A DNA stretch of 64,000 nt, taken from positions 3,306,360 to 3,370,359 of the forward strand of contig VFFE01007836.1 in NCBI GenBank assembly GCA_008921705.1. The letters run 5' to 3'. Source of the stretch: Burhinus oedicnemus. Lineage: Eukaryota > Chordata > Aves > Charadriiformes > Burhinidae. The notes beneath the pieces are model-generated. The model had not been told where the DNA came from. It ran no database searches and saw nothing but the letters and a program-made list of their open reading frames with translations. The position numbers and the translations under genes are program-made. Of the stretch, positions 14,135-26,055 are shown in pieces (positions within the stretch are counted from its first letter, which is position 1; the number at the start of each line of letters is the position of its first letter).

Positions 14135-16769
14135 AGAAATATCAAATTGGAAAAATAACAGTTGGGCATTAGTTATTATTTTGTTAAGGAAACTTGCACT
14201 CCAGTGCCGTTCATCAGCTGAACAAACCATTTTTCCAAAAATAAATTTGTGTGACACGTTTGTCAGATCAACTGGTAACTAGTTGCCTGGTTTGAAAAAT
14301 AAAAACTTTCTTCAGCATCTTTTCAGATTACATGCTTTTCAGAGGTATATGACATCTCCAGGTGGGGCGAGCAGGGAAAAAAAATAAAAATCAATGATTG
14401 ACAAGACAGATAAAAGTAAAATGTTAAGGTTTCACTCTGAAAGCAAGTGCTTGCTGAAGAGAGAAATTGTTTCCATTAAACCAATCAAAGAGAAATTTGT
14501 GTTCAGTGTTGCATTTCAAGGTGTGCTTCAGAATATAATAAATAAGGTCTGGATTAAGAAAGACTCGTTTATTCTGAAATAATTATTTCCTCAAAGAATT
14601 GGAAGTGTATTTCAAAGAAACCGCAACATTTAGGAGTTAATTATCATCACAGCCTTTGGGAGGTTCAGTCTGCCAGAGCTGTACTGATGAATAGATCGTC
14701 TGCACTCTTTGCCTACTGCAATGAAGCAAGTAGGCATTGAAAACACCATAAACACTGCTCAAATTCATGTTAGACTTTCCTCCACTCTCCAGTTGTCACA
14801 GTCCTTCCACTCAAAACATGGTGGTGCCCTGAAACCAGGAATTTGCGAACTTGTGCATCTTATTGACCAGCCATATAAAGCAATATTGCACATGGTGACA
14901 TTAGGCAGAATGAACAAATATTTGCAGGGCTGATTCCTCTGGCTGCTACACTTCCAGTATTTCTTTTCTCACCAATAATACCACTTTTTATATCTTTGTC
15001 ATGGCAGTCCCTTAAAGCCCAGTTCAGAATCACAGTCTTGCCAGATGCCAGTTAGTCACAGGAGAAGTCCTACCTCCTTCTTTAAAACCTCTATAGGTGA
15101 GACAAAAAAGTCAAAACTTAACCCACGGAAAAAGTTAAAACTTTCTTTTCTTTGGGAAAGAGCTAGTGGGAGGAGGGCTCCGAGCCAACAACCTGCTCCA
15201 GCCTGTGTTACTCTTTTCACTTTTTTCTCCCACATTCAGGACACACAGCATTACTGTGCTGTGAGATTACAGAAGTGAAGATGCTGCCTCACCAAAGTAA
15301 TCCCCCCAAAGCTATTTTTATATAAAATTAAGCCTTTAAGATGGATGCAGACTTGAAGACAGCTGGCCATCAACTCACCGATACTCCATTTAACCACAAC
15401 CAAAATGTCGAGTGCCAATGTGCTAAAGCATTTTTTTCACAAGTTGTCTGGCTCCCTGCCAGCTCAGATCTCAGGGCCATTGCTGTGGGCAGCCTGTCCA
15501 TATAGACTGCAAGGACGTGAACGACCATACTGCCTTGTTCAGACTCTGTATCTCCATGACAACCCTCCCGAACAAACCCTACAGAGAACCAAGAGCCCTT
15601 GCAATATCCAGACTCCGTCAGGAGTCAGATACACAGCCACGTGTGGTACCCAGAGGTGCTTCAAAATAAGCTGCAAGATGTGACAAATGGAAAGTACCAT
15701 AATTCCATCAACTTTACTGTTATGCAGCAAAATTGACAGCAGCAGTTCTACTGGGTGAAAATAACAGAAAGCATGAAAAAAGGAAAAAAACTACAACAAA
15801 AACTAGCAGTAAAACTGACTGCTGAGAATGTACTAAGAAAAACAAAAAAAAGCATAAAAAACATACAGAAATTATCATAAAACATAAACATGACTTTTGA
15901 CTGATTCTACTTATGATAACCAGACCTTATTTTTACATCTTCACCATACAGGGTTGTACTTTTCCCAGAATTCCTTTTCCAGAGCTATCCCTTTAAATTT
16001 GGCAGAAGCTTTGCTTCTACAGAAGTTGTTTTATAGCTCTCTGGTTTTTTCTTGTCTTGCTGGTAAGTACTCAAATTTTATTGTATTTACTCTTTTGGAT
16101 TCCCAAGGAAATAGCATATTTTCATCAGGTTTCATAACATAAGGGAGCTCTTCTGTTTTCTGAGGCATTGCTGAATATTCTAATTAAAAGTAGCTCTAAG
16201 ACTAGCCATCAGTCTTCACTGCAGTGCAATAAGCACCTCCCTCCAATGTAAGCCTTTGTATTTATTGTAACTATTTATATAAATGCTGCAGTCAGCTCTG
16301 AATCCACATAAACCTAATGCCATTTAAATTAATTTTGTAAGACTTCTGTGAGACACTGCTGAATAATTTAGTCAAATCCAAGTTGATTATAACCAGTTCT
16401 TCTTTACAATAACTAACTTCGAAATCTGTGTTTTTAAGACGCAATCCAGTTTATCTTGTAAAATGTGATGGGAAATACTATGTCTCCAATACCCATAATC
16501 AGTTATATTTTAATCTGGGCAGCAATGTTTTCCTCCTGTGTTTGGCCCACCATTATTGGGCCTAATGGGTTGAGTTAAAGGCAGCAATCTTCAAAAATCC
16601 CACTTCTCTCTCTCTTTGAATGTTTCTACACTAAACAGACTTCTGGCATCACCTTGGCTTCTGATGAGTTTCAGAAATAATTGTTGATGATACAGTAAAT
16701 TTGTTTCTATCCCTTGTGTTTAAATCCCAGTCTAACAAACACTCATGCATTTGCTCAGTTTTATGCACG

Positions 16770-16855
16770 ACTAAATCTTTGGCGTTAATGAGACTGCTCA
16801 TGTGCATAAAGTTAAGCATATGTGCAAGTGTTGCATGATCAGGGTCTTAGGATGC
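16770..16855 (+). repeat. Old dispersed repeat remnant (unclassified, amniote type)
   Basis: The stretch GACTGCTCATGTGCATAAAG...GCAAGTGTTGCATGATCAGGG resembles a degenerate interspersed sequence I associate with reptile and bird genomes, although I cannot name the family. A second stretch at 13408-13470 shares 18 of 21 bases with it at its end (13439-13459 against 16824-16844). Confidence 0.45.
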
Positions 16856-18847
16856 CAATTTGCAGTAATAACAGATTTGCATAAACTCATGATCCCAAGC
16901 ACTGGATTTCCTGCTCATTATCAATAGTGAAATTTGTTTAGCCGTTTGTCATTTGCTAATGTTATGAGCCTTTTTTTTTTTTTTTTTAAGATGAACTGAA
17001 AGTTTCTTTTCTTGCCACTCTTGAGCCATTGTTGATCTCATCCCTGTCTTCCTTAACGTACGTGGGGTTTTTCCCTCCTGTTAGCACACTCACAAATGCC
17101 CACTTTAACCATGTTAGTATCAGCTCATTTATGTTAGTGATGAAAGATCAGGTCACACTTCTTAGGCTGAAAATATGTTCCTTGCCGTGTAAGAGAGCTG
17201 CAGAAATACCACGTGCAAATACCCAGCTAGGACTCATCAAACTCCTGTGCATATGTCAAGGCTTCTGTCATCAAGAGGTTAGGCCCTACATGAAATTAGT
17301 AGCAGCTGTAACCCATTTAGTAGAGATGCCAGCTAAGGGAGAGGCAGCTTGTACACCTCTTCAGCAGGTGGGTCACATGGAAGCAGAGAAAAGCAAAGTA
17401 TATCTTCACTGAAATTATAGTGTGCACCCTAGTGAAGGGTAGTCTTCCTTCTTCTACTCAGCTCCGGTTTGCAGTTGTTATGATCGGCACTTAATGCCTA
17501 TAATGTAATTCCTAAACACTTTGGGGTTTGACTCCTTGTGCTCAGAAGCAGTGGTGCATTCAGTCCCCCTCTAAATGGATGGGGCAGAGCCATGTATCCA
17601 CCCTCCTCTGGCAGATACTAACGAGCACATGCCTATCCAGAGACCCTCCCCTCCGTGGTGTACCCAGCTCCCACAACCTACCTGCAGTTGCCTTCCAGCT
17701 CCAGGCTAACCACGCAACTGAGGAGGCTGGAGCGCAACGTTTGGCTTTGCAGTGAGTAAGGGATCTCAGTGCTGCAATAGGGAGACAGAAAGAGACAGAA
17801 CTGGGATACAAGGGTAAAAACAGTGATAATGGGTGGGTAATGGAACAAAGGCATGAGTGTCTCCTAACCCAAATGTGTAAAGTTTTGAAAGAGGGCAGGA
17901 AAAAAATAAAAAGAAAAATAAATTCTGGGACAAAATGGGTAGTTGAGAGCTATCATCTAGCAAACCCCACACTTCCCTGTCTGAATAACTGAATTTAACA
18001 AAAGAAGAGGCGAATAGCGATGGGGAGGAGGAGATGATGGCATTGAAAGGAGGGGAGGGAAAAAAAAAACCAAAACAAACACACTTATGGATTATTGGGA
18101 AAATGAGAGAAGCGTCAAATGGTAACAATTCACAAGGATGTCTCCCCTGAAGCTAAATTGAAAAAAAAAAAAAAAAAAGGCAAATGAATCTTAAAGCAAC
18201 TCCCAATGATATCCTATATGCTCCCTTTTTAATGAATCCTTTGTATGCAACACTTCTAGGCTAAAAATATTATAGGCTAGTGAATCAGACAGCATAATCC
18301 TGCAGAAACAGCAGGAAAAAGTTTACATTAAGAGAGGAAAAGGGAAAGATCCTGTGGTTCTGCTCAGCTTCCATGAAACCATGTAAACCTACAAGACTTG
18401 CTTATACCGTCACATGGCTTGAATGGTTGTGTTTGGTTGGGGTTTTTTCTCCTTTAGAAAAATTGCTTTCTGCAGAAAGAAACCGCGTCCGTGGAATACG
18501 TATGCTGTAAGCCACAATGAGTAGCATCCTTCTGGATTTGACAGCCTCAGGGTGCATCCATCTCAGAGATATTCTTCTCTGCACGTTATATGTCTAACCT
18601 GAGAAGTAGAAACAGAAATATACTCTATACTTATACATAGTGTACAATAAGTTACATAAAACCAGTTTTTAAAGTAAGCTGTCCTTCCAAGTGGTCAATG
18701 TTATCTTAACTACTTGAATGACCAAAAAGTTAGATTCTTTCAACTATGAACCATCTACTTCAAGCCCATTCAGAAACAATTACATGTTGCGTGGCTGGTT
18801 TAGGCCTCCTCCCCAGATCGAAGTTCAAGCAATACTAACGGAGAACG

Positions 18848-21800
18848 TTACAAGTGACACTTGTACCATGTCTCTTCTGTGTACAAGAGTCGCTGGTGAA
18901 GGGCTTTATGTAACAGTAAGGAAGCAATAGTGTCCAGGCCTTGTACAGTGCCAATGCAGGCCGACCTCGCAGGCTCTGTCAGGTTCTGCAGATGAGTGTT
19001 ACGGGGCGGCTGCCAAAGCAAATGTCCTCTCCAGGAGCGCAGCCACATTTTGCGTCTTCCCCCTTCTATAGCAGGAAGAAAGGAAGGGAATTTGTAAAGA
19101 AGGCATGCTGTGGATGTGGTTCTCCAGCGTGCTTGCGTGGTGGTAATGAAAAAGACTGTCTGCTTTTGTGAGGAAAGCAGCGGTTGAGATGGGTTCTGGT
19201 TCAGCTTACTCCAGGTGCCTGTTGAACTAAATTTACTGAAAAAGCAGGGCTGATACCGGTACAGAATTAGTGCGTGGCTCCGGAGCACCTGAGGCAGGAG
19301 GCCCACCGGGGCTGGTGGGAGGCATGCAAGACGCAGCCCAGGAGAAGGCGCTGCCTGGCCTCTCACCGGTGTGCCCACCGCACGGCGGTGAGCCGCCACG
19401 CTGGGAGACTGGGGGGCTGCTGCTTCGGGGGAGCAGCAAAAAGCTGAGCGGGAGGCTTCCAGGGAAGGCCGCGCTGGAAGTCTGAGATAAAGCAGAGGGG
19501 GAAAGGGAAGGGATGTTGTTGGTAGTAAAGTCTCTTGTTCGGCATTACGTGAGAGCATGTTTTCTGTGATCTGTACCACTGGCGCTTTTAAGAGTGCTTC
19601 TGCGGGTTCCTGGGATTTCACAATTCTTTACTTTAGTGAACCTAAATTTCAAATTGTAACTCCCACATCTGCCACTAATGAGGGCAGCAAAACTTTAGAG
19701 ATTTCTGAAAGCCATCTGGAGCCACAGAGAGCAAAACCTCTGGAGGCCAGACCAGGGGGAAGGTATTAACCCTCTTAATGCTGATGGAAATCAGGAAAGC
19801 CAGTTAATATCACTAAATAAATGAGTCTGTGTGTATCTCAAAGCCTTGCTGCAATAATTTTCAGTACAGCATGCTTTCTTTACCAGCCCAGGGCCCTTGA
19901 AAGCCTAATCATAAGCACAGCGCACAAAGAGGCTTCACTGTCTCCTTGCACACGTTGCAGGCTGGAGCAACCTGAGGGTATCAAGTACAGGTCCATGAGG
20001 GGTGGAAATGGCAGCGGGGAGCGTCCCATTGTGTCCTGCCTTTTGAAAGGCAGGAACTCCCCTTTCTTAAACAGCTCTGTTCCCCTATCTGGGGCTGCTC
20101 TTGGAGGCTGCATCTGGTTGTCGTAGCTTCCAAGCTCTGGCTTGGCTCTTGCAGATGATATTCCTGTGACAGACAAGCCTGCTCCTCTGCCACTTATTTG
20201 TTTAAATGGGTTCAAAAGTTCTCAGCTTCCTGACAACTTTTTTTTTTCTCTTTTGTTTTATACCAATCAGTTAATTTGCTAACATCACCCTCCGTATCTT
20301 CTGATCTTAGGCAAGCTGGCTGGGTTTACTGGTGCCTTTATCACCACATTACAGCCAGCAGTGAGGAATGCAGGTCAGACGGGAAATAAGGAGGGACGGC
20401 TCTTTTGAAACGGGGAGGAAGAAGGTCAGGGCGGTGGGGCAGACGGGAGAGGGTGGAAGTGCAGAGAAGGGATGTGCTTTAAAAACAAACTCGTGCCGCA
20501 CTAATCCAACTGCTATTCAGCTTTATCCCGCTTTGCTTATACATTGCTAGAAATCTCTTTTTATCTTCTTTTGTCTTTCTCTTTCTCGCTGTGCCTGTTA
20601 TAAAGTCTTCCAGACACAACCTTATTTTTCTTACATGTTTTATAAAGTGCTCTGTGTATTTCACATGATGTGCTTTTATTAACTTCTGATCAAGGAGTCT
20701 GTTTCAAATGGAAACATTAGAACTGATGAGAAATGGGAACATTTTTCACAAAAGGTGATAGTTGTTGTTTTGAGACAGCTTTACTTTTTATGCAGAATTT
20801 CTGTCCTAACCAACTACAGAGCTTTTTTAGCTCCCTCCAAATTTACAGGAGTGTGAATGAAAACAGATTGCAATTTTTTTCTTCATTACAAAAGGGATAG
20901 AGATTTAGAAGAAAAAGATTCATTGAGCAGTTTTATTAGAATAAAATGATGCTGTTTGGCTTTGGCAGCTTTATGCTTGTTTATATCAGTGGAATGATCA
21001 GAGACGCTCATATTTGTTTTTTTCCACTGGCCTGCATGTCCTAGGTGAACAGGACAGTCCTGCTTTATCTCTCACAATGTTCTTCCAGATCATGGTTGAG
21101 CACAGAGGCATGACCATGAGGAAACTTGCCTTTACTTCTGCCAGCCGTATACCAGTCGATAAAGAAAAATCCATTTTCTTTCTACCTAGCACTAAAGTGG
21201 AAGAAGAAAGGGCCTCTCTTCTCTCTTTTTTTTTTTTTTTTGTATGTGTGTGTCCACAGCAAAGCAAACAAAAGTTTAAAGTAAACTTTTTCAAATAACT
21301 CTTTTTCCTGGCAGAACTTTCTCTGCCTTCTGCTGGCTGAAGGGCATTGTAATTCATGCAATAAAAGGGGAAAAGATCTGCTGGTAGACTCTGTTTACTT
21401 TAAACTTCTGTTTGTTTTGCCTCCACTCTAGGAAAGAATGCAATATTTCTATGAAGCTCTGTTAATTTTTTTTTTTTTTTCTTTTCTCCCTTTGACTGAC
21501 TCGAGCACTGGTGAAAGCACCCGATCGACAAACAGGAAACCAAAGGACTTTCAATCCCTGTAGAACAGAGATAGCATGAACCGTTGCACTGCAAGCTTCT
21601 TTTAACTGATCCTCTTTGAGTGAACGGCTCTTACCTGGTAATAACCCATGTACTTGGGCCAAAATTTTCAAACCAGTCTCCTAAGCTCAAACACTGGCAC
21701 TGAAGCAGTGGTGGAGTTACTAAACCACTTCAGACATTGATTTTAAAATAGAATAAAGTAAATAAGTGCCAAACTATGGGTTTAATCAGTTGGCCACCAT

Positions 21801-22067
21801 TCATGGAAATACTGCCACTTTGTAGAGCTATGCTTCAGCTCCAGTTTCCAGACTGATAAACCAGATGTGCTGATCTGGGAGCTGGTCTCTGCATGGGGCC
21901 AGAGGTCCCTGGGAGGTGAAAGCCCCATGGTTGTTACAGGCAAGTAGCATCTGTTTGTGGTGCCTCATCATTTTGCCGGCGGCAGCAACTTATGAATTGC
22001 TCACCCTAAAGCAGCCAGAAACTGAGTTTCCAATACAGAGTTTCCCTTGTCACCTGCTGTGGACTCT
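18848..22067. other. Intergenic DNA with a GC-richer patch
   Basis: The part at 19240-19480 is GC-rich and carries the longest open frame of the window (257 codons, minus strand, 18848-19621). That frame has no recognisable domain and a low-complexity P/S/A/L composition. Around it lie T-runs at 21225-21240 and 21467-21480. I see no supported gene. Confidence 0.5.
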
Positions 22068-22099
22068 GTGTGTGTCTGAGTGTGTGTGTGTGTGTGTGC
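22068..22099 (+). repeat. (TG)n microsatellite
   Basis: Short, slightly interrupted TG repeats (TGTGTGTCTGAG, then about nine TG units). Confidence 0.85.
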
Positions 22100-23345
22100 T
22101 TTTCTCCTTACTTAAAGAGTCTGAAGATGAGAACATGCAAAGGGTCATATGGATAATATGCTGTCCAGAGTGATGTTTTTCAGGGTGGTGTGGTATCTGA
22201 CATTTTGTACTATTTGTTCATACATAAGAACACGGTTGAAAAAGGAGGAGCCTGGGGATAGTCTGTCCTCTCAACTCAGAGGTGATTGCTAGGAAGGCAA
22301 CTGCCATCGTATGTGCTGGATCCAGCATTTCTGGGAGATGTAACCTACATCCAGTTGCTTAATAATAATCCAGAGCTTAGTAACAGTTTTTTCCCCTCTG
22401 AATTCATAGCCAACAGTGACACTGATCCACTTACACCTAACTGCCCAGTAGCTGGGAGCAGTGGATCTGGGTAGGGCATGCTCCAGCTCCTGTAGGGGTT
22501 CAGATCTACATCTCTTACTTGTCAGGAACATTTGCCAGACACCTGCCCATGAGCTGGGACTCGGCAGAAAAGGGGCATGTTTTCCTGATGAATCTTAGCT
22601 AATGAAGGCAAAAAATCATGGGGCCAAGAGGGGCCTGAATGTCTTTCCCTTTGGAAGAGTACTGAGCCAGTAGGTAGAAGCCTGTGCTCTGACAGCTCCT
22701 TCTAAGACTTTTTTTCCTTCCGCCCTCCGCCCCACCCCTTTATATTGTCCAGCTGCTAGGGATGAGCAGGAAAAGAGCAGGAAGAGTGAGAGAACAGAAA
22801 TACCCCTGAGAATAGAGACCAGAAGTCAGGACTCCTCCCTGCCGCTGTCTCAACTGTGCGGCTTTACTGCTGGAGTCAAGTGCTCCAGCTTTCTTATCCA
22901 CAAAGATGTGTCAGGGAAGGGACAAGCAACTGCTCTCTTCTCCCTTTCCCTCTCTCGCTATGGTGGGAGAGTAAAGCTGACACTATGGTGGTTTTGAGGC
23001 ACTCTGCCCTGATAGTCGTAGGTGTTCACTGGCTTGAATGATGCCACGCAGAGGGCTCAGGTACCACTGGGGCACGGTATCACCGCAGATCCCCAGGTAC
23101 CTGCTCCACCCTACGCAAAGGCAGAGGCAGAGCTGGAGGGGCCTGCCTGGCTTGGGGTCAGGCAGGAGGATATCTAGGGTTGTAACAGGGATGCTGAGAG
23201 CAGATTTGGGGATCCTGATTTTGGTGGCTGGCCTTTAAAGAGCTCCTTGATGTGCCTTGAGCTTCTATAAGATCTGACCCTAAATGTTGATCTAGAAAGT
23301 GTTAGATTTATTTTGGAAATATAAGCTCTGTTCTCAGGATGTTCA

Positions 23346-23400
23346 GGAACATAGATCTTCAGAGCCAGAAGGGATTAAAAATGTCACCTCTTGTGTAACG
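23346..23400 (-). mobile_element. Ancient CR1-like remnant
   Basis: ACATAGATCTTCAGAGCCAG followed by AAGGGATTAAAAATGTCACCTC matches, in complement, the diverged end region of old sauropsid CR1 families (the AGAAGGGACC...GTCATCTAGTC type). It is heavily mutated and the boundaries are approximate. Confidence 0.45.
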
Positions 23401-23559
23401 AAAAACTAGGAACCTTAACCAAAAATGTCTGCCTCGAGCTCATAGCTTGTGATGAGATATTGCAAGACTCTTAAAATTCCAGGATTTCGAGAATTCTTGC
23501 CCATTCAGCCCCTTTCCCTTTCTTGAGTGCCGCAGTTCTTGAATAAAAGGCTCCTGAAA

Positions 23560-24150
23560 AATATATATGTAAATGCGGGGCATTTTACAACATGCTTGTG
23601 AGACAGGCAAATGGGTTAGGCCTTTGAGGAAGCATGAATAGGTTAGGATTATAATTCATTGTAATGTCATGGCAAGCTGCAATTTCAAAGGCATAAGTCC
23701 TCCATTTTGTAGCCAATAAAAAATTTAAAGGGACAAAAACCCAATTTGCTTTATAATCAATAAAACGTACAACTTCTTTATCTTATTAGAAGAGGCTGTC
23801 GGTTGCAGTCAACCATTGTCAACAGGCCGTTTGATCTACCAGTGAAACAAATCATTACAAGGAACACAGCGCTGCTGCTGTGGCTTTTGCGGTGTTTTTA
23901 ATGAGGACTGGCAATGCTTCTATTCCATTACAAAATTCGAAAGTGAATTTGTTGGAGTCACACCCAGACTTAAAGTAGGAGAGCGGGCTTTAAAAATAAT
24001 TAACTGTTCTATTCCAAATAACTCAATAGATGAAGGAATCATTCAGAATAAAGCAAGTCCCTGTCGCTATGAATGGTATTTAAATCGAGGGTGGTGTTTT
24101 GTGCTGGACTGCTTTGGCCTAACCTTGGAACCACACAGGATTAAAGGGCA
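23560..24150. other. Candidate conserved non-coding element
   Basis: Moderate GC, no repeats, no usable open frame, and many homeodomain-, PBX- and CCAAT-like words (ATAATCAATAAAAC, TAGCCAATAAA, AATAATTAAC). This style is typical of vertebrate conserved enhancers. Conservation cannot be tested here, so this is only a lead. Confidence 0.3.
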
Positions 24151-25549
24151 CACATGGCTGCTCTCGAGCGGGCTAATCAAGGGGAACGAAGAGTCTGGGC
24201 ACTGATATGAAAAGAGACAGGAAGGAGGAGAAAATATGACAGAGTGGAAGGGGGTGAGGGGCTGTTTGGCAGGTGTTTCCCATCATGATTGTGGCAGTCC
24301 CTGTACACAGTGGCCCTGAGGCTCATGCTGGCACCCAGCACCATTGCATCCTGGCGGCATGTAGGCTGGACACCCCTGGAAAGGGGACACCTCCCTGCCA
24401 TGCACACACTACTGGCTCAGGCCCTCCACACCTGTCCTCTATGCTTTCGTGTCCCTTTAGGTGTTGGGCCATATAATAAGGTGATGAGGGTGACACAGGG
24501 CAGGCTGAAGCCATGGTCGTGGCTTTAGACATGTTTCCCCATTAGGAGCCCCCCAACCCCATGTCATCCCTTCTGCACTGCCACAACTACTCACCCGATG
24601 CAGCTGCTGAGACATGAGGATCAGGACAGGACTTCCTCCTAGTCCTGAGGGAAAATGCGTAGCCTTGAGAGGAGGGGTACCCTGGGATTAAATCTGTTCT
24701 GAGGTTGAGATGATAAAGGTGGGACAAAAGCTCCTGTGAAAGGCATCTTCCAAATTTAAAGGTGATGCTAAAGGAAGGCATACCCTTAGGTCACATAATT
24801 CCTGAAATAAACTACAGAGTAGCCCCGTAAGTCAAGGAGAACTGATTTGCAGCTCCTCCTCCCCCTCAGATTGTGTCTTAGGCACTTAGCTCATAAGAGA
24901 AAAATCTCATCCACCTGGCAAAATACAGGGGGCTGGGAACAGCAGCACCTCTGCTGAGTCTCGCCCGTCATTTGTGCTTTGGAGTGGGAGCGCGCTTGGC
25001 AGAACTAGTAACTCTGCCCCTGGGAAAGGGTTGTCCTGGGAAGTGGCTGCGGACAGTCAGCCTTGCCCTGCCACGTCTCCCTGAGGAGCTGGGTTTGGGA
25101 GTCCCCTCTGTGGCCTTTGGAGCCGCTTCAGAAGCTGCTTGAAGCTGGATGGGACCCAGAATTGTCAACAAGCTGAGTAGCCTCTCGCAGTCCTGCTGTG
25201 AACTGATTATCACATCTAACAAAATAATTTGCTGGAACAAATAACACTTCAGGCTCTGTTGTTTCAGGTGAAACTTAGTCCTAGTAAGTATAAATTTATA
25301 ATAACAGCCACGGCATTATGAGTTTCCCAACAGCCAGGCTTAATTCAAATGCATATTTCAGACCCTTACGGGGACACTCTCATCTTTGTACGCTGGGATT
25401 TGGGGATTTACACACATAATTCCCATTAACACTAATAGGAGTTACAGTATGCACATATATTCCCCTCTTGATGCAGAGATTTCCCCCGGAGGATAATAAC
25501 TACGTTTTAAATTCTCCTTCCGTGACGGTTCGCTGTGATATTACATATG

Positions 25550-26055
25550 CTCAGACATAAGCCCGGGCTCCTTCCAGGAGGGGGTGCGCCTTGCAGCCCC
25601 CCCCGGCCGCACACCCGCCCCGGGCTGTCCCTGGCAGCGCGGCCTGACTTCCCCTGAACGACACGATCGCGCTCGCAACACACGCCGCTAATAATTTAAG
25701 CACAGAAAGCCCTTGTTTGCCTCTATCCCGGGGACGAAATACGCGTTTGCGAACGCCCCTTCCTCGCTGCCTGCCGGGCCGGAGCGGCGGGCCCGGCGCC
25801 GCCGCCGGCGGAGCCCGAGTGCCACCTGCCGGGGGACGCCCGCTGCCGGGCCGGCCCCGGCGGAGGGGCAGCGCCGGACACAGCTGGAGACAGCGGTTGC
25901 CGGCGGAGAACGCCGGCCCAAGGGGAAAGGGGAGGCGGAGGGGACATAAGGTTCGGGCCCGACGCAGCCGGAGGCACAAAAAAACAAATCGTACAAGGAA
26001 ACGGCGGCGGTGTGGCATCGGGGGCATGACACTAGGTGGGGGAGGGAGAAGGAAA
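25550..26055. promoter_or_regulatory. Isolated CpG island (orphan promoter candidate)
   Basis: By hand count there are roughly 55 CpG in about 480 bp (25561-26040), the densest part being 25740-25920, while the flanks have almost none. It is 12 kb past the ADGRL4 end and 23 kb before the vitellogenin start, and neither gene needs it as a promoter. Overlapping Arg/Pro/Ala-rich frames on both strands (78-158 codons) come from base composition. Likely roles are the promoter of an unannotated, perhaps non-coding transcript, or a CpG-rich distal element. Direction cannot be decided. Confidence 0.8.

Larger units (their letters stand above)
13716..18847. other. Intergenic DNA downstream of ADGRL4
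   Basis: Apart from the A28 run and CR1 copy near 13.9-14.1 kb and an older repeat remnant at 16770-16855, this is AT-rich unique-looking sequence. It has A-rich patches at 15770-15890 and an A18 run at 18161-18178. No gene or RNA is recognised. Confidence 0.6.
22100..25549. other. Intergenic DNA, GC-richer, no gene recognised
   Basis: Base composition rises toward the CpG island, with GC-richer patches near 22.7-23.25, 24.2-24.6 and 24.95-25.15 kb. It includes the old CR1 scrap at 23.35 kb and the possible conserved element at 23.56-24.15 kb. The open frames of up to 90 codons overlap on both strands and show no family. Confidence 0.5.
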
